Below are positions 26,140 to 33,771 of a DNA stretch of 64,000 nucleotides, piece by piece. Position numbers and translations under genes: made by a program. Numbering within the stretch: position 1 is the stretch's first letter; each line of letters starts with the position of its first letter. The DNA is taken from NCBI GenBank assembly GCA_037446395.1, contig JBBIIP010000008.1, positions 41,133-105,132 of the forward strand. The letters are read 5' to 3'. Below the pieces are notes generated by a model. That model was not told where the DNA came from, ran no database searches, and worked only from the letters and a program-made list of their open reading frames with translations. The DNA comes from JAAYJT01 sp037446395. Its GTDB lineage: Bacteria > Bacteroidota > Bacteroidia > Bacteroidales > JAAYJT01.

Positions 26140-26763
26140 CTATAATAATTTTTTGGTTGCTGTTTTCAGGTCATCAACCCATTTGCTTGGAGGCCGTTGT
26201 GGGGTATAGTTCATGATCCGTTCCAACAGGCGTAATGGGTCATCATCAACCACAAGGTTGCGATGGTGCTCCGGTCGCACAAAATATTCTTCAACCGTGT
26301 GATCAAGAAATTTGAGCAGGTGATCGTAATACCCTTCCACGTTGAACAATGCTGCTGGCTTGCTAATAATATCGAGTTGATTCCACGACATGATCTCAAA
26401 AATCTCATCCAGTGTACCTATTCCACCTGGCATTGCAATGAATGCGTCAGACATGGAAGCCATCATTGCTTTGCGTTCGTGCATTGTATCAACAAGGTGA
26501 AAATCATGAAGCCCTTCGTGTGCTATCTCTTTATTTGCCAGTCCATTAGGCATTACACCCGTTACTTTAGCCCCAAGTTCCAGTACGGTATCGGCTAAAA
26601 TTCGCATCAATCCTATATTACTGCCTCCATAAACCAGATCACATCCTGCAGTGGCAATAGCCTTACCGAGTTCGCGGGCATGTTGGGCATATGTTTCGCC
26701 CCTGCCGATACTGCTGCCGCAAAAAACACAGATGGTTTGTATCTCTTTGTTCGTATTTTTCAT
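26140..26763 (-). CDS. LOG-family nucleoside 5'-monophosphate phosphoribohydrolase
   Basis: 207 residues. It contains the LOG signature 'AMPGGIGTLDEIFEIMSWNQLDI' and the N-terminal 'VFCGSSIG', 'GGSNIGLMRILAD' and 'GVMPNGLANKEI' blocks of a Rossmann-like fold. LOG enzymes cleave N6-substituted AMP (cytokinin ribotides) to the free base and ribose 5-phosphate; in many bacteria the natural substrate is a purine or pyrimidine nucleotide. It abuts the kinase gene, so LOG, kinase and deaminase form a probable three-gene nucleotide-salvage operon. Confidence 0.92.
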   Translation of the reverse strand: MKNTNKEIQTICVFCGSSIGRGETYAQHARELGKAIATAGCDLVYGGSNIGLMRILADTVLELGAKVTGVMPNGLANKEIAHEGLHDFHLVDTMHERKAMMASMSDAFIAMPGGIGTLDEIFEIMSWNQLDIISKPAALFNVEGYYDHLLKFLDHTVEEYFVRPEHHRNLVVDDDPLRLLERIMNYTPQRPPSKWVDDLKTATKKLL

Positions 26764-26820
26764 TTGTAATGGAAGTTTGAATATAGAACTCCCTGGTCTA
26801 AATATTCTGTTATTCGAATG

Positions 26821-27552
26821 TTAAATAATAATTCTTTGTTCAAGGATTTCCATCCCAAAAACATCTGAAATATGTTTTTTCAGTGTCTTCTTCACATTAT
26901 CAATATCTTGTTCTGCGCCCAACTCTTTCTGCATCGAAGTGACGGCTTTATCGCTAAAACCACAGGGGTTGATATGATTAAAATAGTCAAGGTCGGTGTT
27001 CACATTCAGGGCAAAACCATGCATGCTTACCCAGCGGCTGGTGCGAACGCCTATGGCGCATATTTTTCTGGCCCTTCGGGTCTCAATATCTAACCAAACA
27101 CCTGTAGCGCCTTCGAGCCGGGTTGCTTCAATACTATAATCGTTCAGCATTTTAATTATTGATTCTTCGATTTTAAAAATATACTCTTTTACTCCGGTCA
27201 CAAAATACTCGAGATTGATTATTGGATAGCCCACAATTTGTCCAGGTCCATGAAAAGTGATATCTCCACCTCGGTTAGTACGGAAAAACTCAACATTTCT
27301 TGCTTTGAGCTGCAGGTTGTCAATGAGCAGGTTTTGCGCAGAACCACTTCTGCCTAGTGTGTAAACAGCATGATGTTCACAAAAAAGTAAATGATTTGGC
27401 GTAATTAGCTGTTGATCACTTCCATAATCAATTTGTTTCTTGAGGGCAATAATATCACCAAACAGTTTTTCCTGAAGGTCCCAGGCCTCCTTGTAGGCGA
27501 TTTTCCCAAGATCCTGAAAATAAACTCTTTTTGCTGCAGCTTGATTATTCAT
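26821..27552 (-). CDS. lipB: Octanoyl-[acyl-carrier-protein]:protein N-octanoyltransferase
   Basis: 243 residues. LipB moves octanoate from ACP to the lipoyl domains of 2-oxoacid dehydrogenases and GcvH. The core is visible: 'RGGDITFHGPGQIVGYPIINL', 'RLEGATGVWLDIETRRARKICAIGVRTSRWVSMHGFALNVNTDL' (conserved Lys and His) and 'INPCGFSDKAVTSM' with the catalytic Cys. The ATG at 27552 directly abuts the lipA stop, so lipA-lipB is a translationally linked pair completing lipoate synthesis. Confidence 0.97.
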   Translation of the reverse strand: MNNQAAAKRVYFQDLGKIAYKEAWDLQEKLFGDIIALKKQIDYGSDQQLITPNHLLFCEHHAVYTLGRSGSAQNLLIDNLQLKARNVEFFRTNRGGDITFHGPGQIVGYPIINLEYFVTGVKEYIFKIEESIIKMLNDYSIEATRLEGATGVWLDIETRRARKICAIGVRTSRWVSMHGFALNVNTDLDYFNHINPCGFSDKAVTSMQKELGAEQDIDNVKKTLKKHISDVFGMEILEQRIII

Positions 27553-28413
27553 TCAAACATGTTTTTCTGCATGATACGATGAGCGCACCAGCGGGCTGCT
27601 TTCCACAAATCGAAATCCCCTTTTTAGCCCTTCGCTGCGGTATTGCTCGAAAACCTCCGGATGAATGTACTCAATAACCGGAAGATGCTGCAGAGTGGGT
27701 TGCAGATACTGGCCGATTGTCATTATATTGCACCCGACCGCCACAAGGTCGTCCATGGTTTGCAACACCTCTTGGAAAGTTTCGCCGAGTCCCACCATTA
27801 TTCCCGATTTGGAGGCAAGGCCGGCACCGGCAATGTGGCTTAAAACATTCAGGCTCCGATCATAGCTGGCAGCACTGCGAACCACTGGGGTCAGGCGGCG
27901 CACTGTTTCGAGGTTATGAGCGGCAATGTCTGGCTTTTGTTCAAGCACCCGGCCAAGATACTCAAAGTTTCCCATGAAGTCTGGAAGTAAGACTTCGATG
28001 GTTGTCTGAGGATTTTCTTGCCGGATCTCCCTGATGGTTTCAGCCCACACTGCAGCCCCCCCATCGGGCAGGTCGTCCCGATCAACTGATGTTATGACAC
28101 AATGTTTCAATTTCATCACCTTCACTGATTCGGCAACCCTTTGAGGTTCGTTGATTTCTACGTCGAGCGGCTTGCCAGTTTTGGTTGCACAAAACCGGCA
28201 GGAACGGGTACATATATCACCCAGAATCATGAAAGTAGCCGTGCCTGCACCCCAGCACTCGCCAAGGTTTGGACAATTGCCACTGCTACAGATCGTATGA
28301 AGCTTGTGCGAAGCAACAATTTTTTTAACTTCACGATAGCGTTCTCCCCCCGGGAGTTTAATTTTCAACCAGGAAGGTTTACGATTGTTTAAAGGATGAA
28401 GGTTATCCGACAT
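27553..28413 (-). CDS. lipA: Lipoyl synthase
   Basis: 286 residues. A radical-SAM enzyme that inserts two sulfurs into protein-bound octanoate. The auxiliary cluster motif CxxxxCxxxxxC appears in 'TICSSGNCPNLGECWGAG', and the radical-SAM CxxxCxxC in 'GDICTRSCRFCATKTG'. The C-terminal 'RSSYHAEKH' contains the conserved Arg-Ser-Ser-Tyr, whose Ser binds the sacrificial cluster. It is followed without a gap by lipB. Confidence 0.98.
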   Translation of the reverse strand: MSDNLHPLNNRKPSWLKIKLPGGERYREVKKIVASHKLHTICSSGNCPNLGECWGAGTATFMILGDICTRSCRFCATKTGKPLDVEINEPQRVAESVKVMKLKHCVITSVDRDDLPDGGAAVWAETIREIRQENPQTTIEVLLPDFMGNFEYLGRVLEQKPDIAAHNLETVRRLTPVVRSAASYDRSLNVLSHIAGAGLASKSGIMVGLGETFQEVLQTMDDLVAVGCNIMTIGQYLQPTLQHLPVIEYIHPEVFEQYRSEGLKRGFRFVESSPLVRSSYHAEKHV

Positions 28414-28444
28414 GAAACAAGAGTGCGAGTCTAAAAACTAATTG

Positions 28445-28452
28445 CAAAAGTA
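28445..28452 (-). promoter_or_regulatory. lipA-lipB promoter -7 box
   Basis: TACTTTTG on the minus strand, an exact TAnnTTTG match, 32 bases before the lipA ATG. Confidence 0.55.
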
Positions 28453-28570
28453 TAGGTTTTTTAGGTGTGAGCTAAGCGAAGTGCCTCATGCGTCTTTACT
28501 TCTGAAATGAAAAACAGTTGATACGGATCGGTCTTTTTCAATTATTTTAGCCTTCGCAAAAATCAATATT

Positions 28571-29551
28571 ATGAACAAACTCTATCCGCTTAAATTTAGG
28601 CCTGTTTTTAAGGAAAAAGTATGGGGTGGCAGCCAGCTCAGAACACAACTGGGGCTAGATTTTTCGCCATTACCCAACTGCGGAGAGGCATGGATGCTCT
28701 CAGGGGTCGCCAACAACGAAACTGCGGTTTCTGACGGTTGGCTGGCTGGCAATGATTTGAATGAGCTTGTCGAAATATACATGGATGAGTTGGTTGGAGA
28801 GAAATCTTATGATGAGTTTGGAGATCGGTTTCCGTTACTCATAAAATTGATTGACTCAAACGATTGGCTTTCGGTACAGGTTCACCCGGACGATGACTAT
28901 GCAAAGAAAAATGGGATGGATTCAGGCAAGACCGAAATGTGGTATGTGTTGCATGCAAACGACGGCTCTGAATTAATAGCCGGCTTTAACAAGCGAATAA
29001 ATAAAGATTTATTTCTCAGGCACATACATGAAAAAAGCCTTAAAGACATTTTAAATTTTGAGAAAGTTTCTGCATGCGATGTTTTCTTTATGCCTGCCAA
29101 ACGTCTTCATGCACTGGGCCCCGGTATTTTGTTGGTCGAAATTCAGCAAACATCTGACCACACCTTTCGAATATATGACTGGGACCGGGTGAATGCTTCC
29201 GGGAAATCGCGTACCTTGCATTTGCAACAAGCACTGGAGGTTGTTGATTTTGAAGCCTGCACAGACAGTCGAATCAAATATGAAATCCAGGAAAACAGGA
29301 CAGTGCCGCTGGTTTCATGTCTGCATTTCACCACCAACTTATTGCAGGTTAGCAGGCCCTTGTCAAGGAATTATAGTGAATTAGATTCATTTGTGGTATT
29401 TTTTTGCTCAGCAGGAATGGCTGATATCCGAACCGGCCAGGACATAGAAAAGCTAAAAGCCGGAGAATGCATTCTGATTCCGGCTTGCATTGACACTGTG
29501 GATATTCTCCCGGTCGGCAATGTATCCCTGCTCGAAACTTATATCCAATAG
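28571..29551 (+). CDS. manA: Mannose-6-phosphate isomerase, class I
   Basis: 326 residues. It interconverts mannose 6-phosphate and fructose 6-phosphate, feeding GDP-mannose and surface glycans. The cupin carries the zinc site in 'WLSVQVHPDDDYAKKNG' and 'GKTEMWYVLHA' (conserved Glu). The N-terminus 'LKFRPVFKEKVWGGSQLRTQLG' and 'CGEAWMLSG' are family signatures. The size matches the short Bacillus-type enzymes rather than the 390-residue E. coli form. It appears monocistronic; a 234-bp gap follows before the TlpA cluster. Confidence 0.93.
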   Translation: MNKLYPLKFRPVFKEKVWGGSQLRTQLGLDFSPLPNCGEAWMLSGVANNETAVSDGWLAGNDLNELVEIYMDELVGEKSYDEFGDRFPLLIKLIDSNDWLSVQVHPDDDYAKKNGMDSGKTEMWYVLHANDGSELIAGFNKRINKDLFLRHIHEKSLKDILNFEKVSACDVFFMPAKRLHALGPGILLVEIQQTSDHTFRIYDWDRVNASGKSRTLHLQQALEVVDFEACTDSRIKYEIQENRTVPLVSCLHFTTNLLQVSRPLSRNYSELDSFVVFFCSAGMADIRTGQDIEKLKAGECILIPACIDTVDILPVGNVSLLETYIQ

Positions 29552-29704
29552 TAACTATGTTCTTTTATGAGAAATGGCATCTACCTGTTGGGGATTAACA
29601 GAGTGGGCGCGCTTTTGAAATTTGGCATAAAAATCAAATGATGGGCGCTCTCAAAACAGGCTTAAAAAAACTTTATCACAATTTAACAACGGTTTTTAGA
29701 GCCA

Positions 29705-29778
29705 TATTGTTCTAATCATATTGATCAGATAAAGTATTTGCTACTTTTGCCACGAAAATTAAAACAATTAGAACAATA
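29705..29778. repeat. 12-bp perfect inverted repeat flanking a promoter
   Basis: The left arm TATTGTTCTAAT (29705-29716) and right arm ATTAGAACAATA (29767-29778) are exact reverse complements. They enclose 50 bases holding the whole promoter of the TlpA gene. Possible readings are a pair of operator sites about six helical turns apart, an invertible segment, or chance in AT-rich DNA. Confidence 0.7.
29721..29749 (+). promoter_or_regulatory. Promoter of the TlpA/DUF6029-like/Omp28 cluster
   Basis: TTG at 29721-29723, an 18-base spacer, and TACTTTTG at 29742-29749 give one of the best consensus promoters in the window. Transcription should begin near 29755, placing the right arm of the inverted repeat in the leader. 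Confidence 0.65.
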
Positions 29779-29785
29779 GCGCCCC

Positions 29786-30319
29786 ATGAAGCAAAGGATG
29801 ATGATCGTATTTCTGATTTTTCAGGGAGTTTTTGTTTTTTCTCAAGGAACAGAAGACATCAGATCAGATATTCCAGCTGTTTTTCTAAAAACACTCGATG
29901 GAAAAACATTTAATACCGCTCAAATCGAAAACAAAGGCAATCCAGTGATTATCAGTTTTTTCGCTTTGTGGTGTACTCCCTGTCTGCGCGAACTTTCAGC
30001 AATTTCGGAGGTCTACGAAGACTGGGTAGATGAAACAGGAGTAAAGGTAATTGCTGTTTCGATTGATGATGCCCGGAGTTCAGCGCGGGTGCTGCCGACA
30101 GTGCGGGGAAGGGGCTGGAATTTCGAAGTTTTGCTCGACCCTAACGGTGATTTCAAGCGCGCCATGAATGTGAATTTAATCCCCCATAATTTTCTTCTTG
30201 ACGGAAATGGGAAAATTATATGGCAGCATACCTCCTTTTCCGAAGGAAGCCAACATCAGCTTTTTGAGATGGTCAAGATGGCAAAAGCCGACAAAATTTT
30301 GAACAAGGTCACAAAGTGA
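29786..30319 (+). CDS. TlpA-like thioredoxin-fold protein, secreted
   Basis: 177 residues. A signal peptide (MMIVFLIFQGVFVFSQ) precedes an AhpC-TSA/TlpA thioredoxin fold. The strand 'NPVIISFFALWCTPCLRELSAISEVYEDW' carries the redox motif CTPC, and 'VNLIPHNFLLDGNGKIIWQHT' holds the conserved cis-Pro region. 'VIAVSIDDARSSARVLP' is typical of the family. Located in the periplasm, it probably transfers thiols or disulfides. It is the first gene of a probable three-gene operon with a predicted barrel protein and Omp28, both exported. Confidence 0.9.
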   Translation: MKQRMMIVFLIFQGVFVFSQGTEDIRSDIPAVFLKTLDGKTFNTAQIENKGNPVIISFFALWCTPCLRELSAISEVYEDWVDETGVKVIAVSIDDARSSARVLPTVRGRGWNFEVLLDPNGDFKRAMNVNLIPHNFLLDGNGKIIWQHTSFSEGSQHQLFEMVKMAKADKILNKVTK

Positions 30320-30359
30320 CCAAACTTGCTCCATGTCAGAAATATAAATAAGAAATAGC

Positions 30360-32045
30360 ATGCATATTGGTAAGGGAATATCATCCAGGACATTGCTTTT
30401 TATAGGGGTTCAAGTCGTATTCGGGGCCGCATATGCTCAAAATCTCATTCCTTCTCCAAAAATTAGTGGGAATTTTCAACTAGATGCGCAGTATTATCGC
30501 CCCGATTCATTGATCGGTGCCCCAAGTGTTCCAGAAAAAATGTTGATGAATGCCTTCACAAACCTTCGTTATGTTCAAGGAAATTTTAGTGCAGGAATGC
30601 GGTTTGAGAGCTACCTGAATCCGTTGCTGGGATATGACCAGAGGCTGGAAGGCACAGGCCTCCCCTACCGCTTCATTTCATATATGAGTGCTGATATTGA
30701 GGTCACAGCAGGAAACTTTTATGAGCAATTTGGCAATGGTTTGATTTTGAGAACTTATGAAGATTGGAGCCTTGGTAGTGATAACTCCTTTGATGGGATA
30801 AGGGTTCGGTATAAGCCATTGAAAGGCGTTGCCTTAAAAGGTGTTTACGGAAAACAGCGTTATTTCTGGGGCAGTAGTCCGGGGATTGTGCGGGGATTAG
30901 ACGCTGAATTCAATATTAATGCGCTCGTTAAGGGTTTTTCGGAAAGCAAAACGCAGGTAACTTTTGGCGGAAGCGCCGTGAGCAAATATCAAAAAGATGA
31001 GTTGATCATTTATAAGCCGGGGCTTCGCTACGATTTGCCGTTGAATGTTGGTACCCTGGGAAGTCGGCTCAATATTACGAGCGGAACCTTTGATTTCATG
31101 GGTGAATATGCCTGGAAAGCGAATGACCCATCATCGGTCAATGGGTTTATCTATAAACCAGGGCAGTCGCTTTTATTAAGTGCATCCTACTTCAAACAAG
31201 GGTTGAGTATACAATTGTCAGCAAAACACACTGATAATATGAGTTTTAAGTCTCGCCGCACAGAAACTGGCACCGCTTTAGACATCAATTTTCTTCCACC
31301 CATCACCAAACAGCATACTTATCGCCTTGCCACTTTATATCCATATGCCACACAACCCAACGCCGAAGTTGCCTACCAGGGGCAGGTGATCTATTCGATC
31401 AAGCGGAATACTAAATTTGGTGGCCGCTATGGCACCAGCATTTCCCTAAACTATAGCCTTATAAACTCTTTGAATCGCAAAGCCATCAACGACACCATCC
31501 CGATTGGGGCAAAAGGAACATTGGGCTACAAATCCAATATTTTTGACAGTGGTGACGAAAAATATTTTAGCGATTTCAATATCGAAATAAGCCGTCGTAT
31601 TCACAAGAACTTAAAAGTAGTCCTTCAATACATCAATTTGTATTACAACATGGCGGTGATCAAGGGACATACTGGCGAACCAGCGGTGAATGCGCACATT
31701 GCAATTGTTGACTTACAATACAAACACTCCGAAAAAAGAGCGACCCGGCTTGAGATTCAACATCTGGCCTCGGCTCAAGACAAGGGTAATTGGGCCTTGG
31801 GTATGATTGAATACAGCATCGCCCCAAAGTGGTCATTCAGCCTGTCCGATCAATGGAATTATGGCAATCCCGATAAAAATCAGCAGATTCATTTTTACAA
31901 TCTCGGCATGAGCTATGTTCATTATTCCTCACGTATTGCTATTTCGTGGGGGCGACAGAATGAAGGGATCGTTTGTGTCGGCGGGGTTTGTCGTTATATT
32001 CCGGCCAACAACGGGCTGATGCTTACAATCTCAAGTTCATTTTAA
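30360..32045 (+). CDS. DUF6029-like outer-membrane beta-barrel protein
   Basis: 561 residues with a signal peptide (TLLFIGVQVVFGAAYAQ). The rest is rich in alternating aromatic/polar strands: 'GNFQLDAQYYRPDS', 'NFSAGMRFESYLNPLLGY', 'GNFYEQFGNGLILRTYEDWSLG' and many more, ending in 'NNGLMLTISSSF' with a terminal Phe as in outer-membrane barrels. I associate it with the Bacteroidota family DUF6029 from its place between TlpA and Omp28, but no function is known to me. It lies 40 bases after the TlpA gene and 30 bases before Omp28. No plug or TonB box is seen. Confidence 0.75.
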   Translation: MHIGKGISSRTLLFIGVQVVFGAAYAQNLIPSPKISGNFQLDAQYYRPDSLIGAPSVPEKMLMNAFTNLRYVQGNFSAGMRFESYLNPLLGYDQRLEGTGLPYRFISYMSADIEVTAGNFYEQFGNGLILRTYEDWSLGSDNSFDGIRVRYKPLKGVALKGVYGKQRYFWGSSPGIVRGLDAEFNINALVKGFSESKTQVTFGGSAVSKYQKDELIIYKPGLRYDLPLNVGTLGSRLNITSGTFDFMGEYAWKANDPSSVNGFIYKPGQSLLLSASYFKQGLSIQLSAKHTDNMSFKSRRTETGTALDINFLPPITKQHTYRLATLYPYATQPNAEVAYQGQVIYSIKRNTKFGGRYGTSISLNYSLINSLNRKAINDTIPIGAKGTLGYKSNIFDSGDEKYFSDFNIEISRRIHKNLKVVLQYINLYYNMAVIKGHTGEPAVNAHIAIVDLQYKHSEKRATRLEIQHLASAQDKGNWALGMIEYSIAPKWSFSLSDQWNYGNPDKNQQIHFYNLGMSYVHYSSRIAISWGRQNEGIVCVGGVCRYIPANNGLMLTISSSF

Positions 32046-32075
32046 AAAATCATCAACAGGTATATTTCTTTGAAT

Positions 32076-32936
32076 ATGAAACAACGGTATTTATTCCCGA
32101 TCGTGATTTTAGCCTGGCTTTTGTTTTTGCTGTCCTGCGACAAAATTGAGCCGCCCTATGTAGTTGCAACCGGGGGCACTGTTGATCCTGGCGGGAATAT
32201 TATAAAAAAGGTTCTGGTTGAAGAATACACTGGCCACCAGTGCCCGAACTGCCCCAGGGGAGCCGTTGTGGTTGACCAGATACAAAAAACATATGGTTCC
32301 AAGGTGATCGTGATGTCGGTACACGCCGGCTTTTTTGCCCGTACCAGCTCAACCGGTTATTATACTGCTGAATACCGGACAATACCAGGCACAGAGATGG
32401 ATAACTTTTTTGGTTTGAGCAATGCCGGATTGCCCAAAGGGATGATCAACCGCTCAGGCTTTAACACCAACCATCTGCTTGGCCCCGATGATTTATCATC
32501 TGTAGTAGCAGCAGCCATAAACATGCCTGCCCCAATGAGCCTTCAAATCACCAACACTTATCATGACGCTTCTTTTTTAGCTCAAATACAGGTTGAAGCA
32601 AAAACAATCACAAAAATAAAACGCAAGCTGATGCTTTCGGTTTTCATAGTTCAGGACAGCATCATATCGCCACAAAAAAATGGCCTCCCTGAGCTTGGGC
32701 CTGATGTGTTGGTTAATTTTGTTCATCGTCATGTTCTGCGTGCTGCCGTAAACGGCACCTGGGGCGAAGAACTGCACGCCGGCCAGCAAGATATACCCAC
32801 TGGAACTTCATTCACAAAAAGTTATCAATACACAATGAATCCTGCCTGGAACGCCAAACACATCGGAATAGTGGCATTTGTGTATGATGGAGAGAATTAT
32901 GAAATACTTCAGGCAGCCGAAAAGCATCTGAAGTAA
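32076..32936 (+). CDS. Omp28-family lipoprotein
   Basis: About 287 residues from the ATG at 32076; the codon six bases upstream is TTG and less likely. The lipoprotein signal ends in LLSC. The mature part begins 'DKIEPPYVVATGGTVDPGG', then 'KKVLVEEYTGHQCPNCPRGAVVVDQIQ', in which CPNC is a thioredoxin-type CxxC, characteristic of Omp28-related proteins first described in Porphyromonas gingivalis. 'FFGLSNAGLPKGMINRSGF' contains the cis-Pro equivalent. It probably sits at the outer membrane. With the TlpA gene it gives two CxxC thioredoxin folds in one operon. Confidence 0.88.
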   Translation: MKQRYLFPIVILAWLLFLLSCDKIEPPYVVATGGTVDPGGNIIKKVLVEEYTGHQCPNCPRGAVVVDQIQKTYGSKVIVMSVHAGFFARTSSTGYYTAEYRTIPGTEMDNFFGLSNAGLPKGMINRSGFNTNHLLGPDDLSSVVAAAINMPAPMSLQITNTYHDASFLAQIQVEAKTITKIKRKLMLSVFIVQDSIISPQKNGLPELGPDVLVNFVHRHVLRAAVNGTWGEELHAGQQDIPTGTSFTKSYQYTMNPAWNAKHIGIVAFVYDGENYEILQAAEKHLK

Positions 32937-32963
32937 ACCGGGAGGTTCGCTATAGGCCAACAA

Positions 32964-33731
32964 TTATTCGCTATTCTTTGCCTGGGTCCAAAAGACATCC
33001 ATCTCGTTGATTGTCATATCTTTGAGGGATTTTCCTAGGAGCCGGGCTTGCTCTTCGAGAAACGAAAATCGTTTGATGAATTTTTTGTTTGTGCGCTCAA
33101 GTGCATCTTCAGGATTCACTCCAATAAAGCGTGCATAGTTTATCAATGCAAAAAGCAGGTCGCCAAATTCTTCCTCTTTCTTCTGAGAATCTCCAGTTTC
33201 GAGGGCAGCTTTAAGTTCGCTTGTTTCTTCCACTACTTTGTCCCACACCTGATGTGGCTCTTCCCAGTCGAACCCGACTCCCCTTGCTTTTTCCTGAATT
33301 CTGTATGCTTTCACCATGGCAGGCAAGCCGAGTGGAACACCCCCTAAGACAGACTTGTTGCCCTCATGGAGTTTTATCATTTCCCAATTGCTTTTCACTT
33401 GTTCTGCATCATTGGCCACCACATCGGAATAGATATGGGGGTGGCGATGAATAAGTTTTTTGTTGATGCCTTCAAGCACATCGGCCAGGGTGAAGGCCTG
33501 TTTTTCCTGCCCTATTTTTGCATAAAAAACTAAATGCAGCATCAAGTCTCCCAATTCCTTACAGATTCCGTCGAGGTCATTATCCAGGATAGAATCAGAA
33601 AGTTCGTAGGTTTCTTCAATGGTTAGATATCTAAGTGATTCGAGGGTCTGGCTGCGATCCCATGGGCATTTTTCCCTGAGGTCGTTCATGATCTTAAGCA
33701 ATTGCCCGAAGGCATCAAGGGCTCTTTCCAT
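32964..33731 (-). CDS. mazG: Nucleoside triphosphate pyrophosphohydrolase MazG
   Basis: 255 residues, the normal size for two-domain MazG. It hydrolyses NTPs/dNTPs to monophosphates and pyrophosphate, removing non-canonical nucleotides. The N-terminal domain shows 'LREKCPWDRSQTLESLRYLTIEETYELSD' with the ExxE metal motif and 'ELGDLMLHLVFYAKIG'. The C-terminal copy has 'ETSELKAAL...EEEFGDLLFALINYARF'. It is 40 bases after proS on the same strand and probably co-transcribed with it. Confidence 0.95.
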   Translation of the reverse strand: MERALDAFGQLLKIMNDLREKCPWDRSQTLESLRYLTIEETYELSDSILDNDLDGICKELGDLMLHLVFYAKIGQEKQAFTLADVLEGINKKLIHRHPHIYSDVVANDAEQVKSNWEMIKLHEGNKSVLGGVPLGLPAMVKAYRIQEKARGVGFDWEEPHQVWDKVVEETSELKAALETGDSQKKEEEFGDLLFALINYARFIGVNPEDALERTNKKFIKRFSFLEEQARLLGKSLKDMTINEMDVFWTQAKNSE

Positions 33732-33771
33732 AATGTAAATTTTGTTTGCTTGCCTGAGGAAATGGCGATTA

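Noticed and set aside
29705..29778. Claim of a proven invertible promoter
   Set aside because: Arms are only 12 bp, the segment is about 50 bp and no recombinase gene is near. Kept as a hypothesis only.
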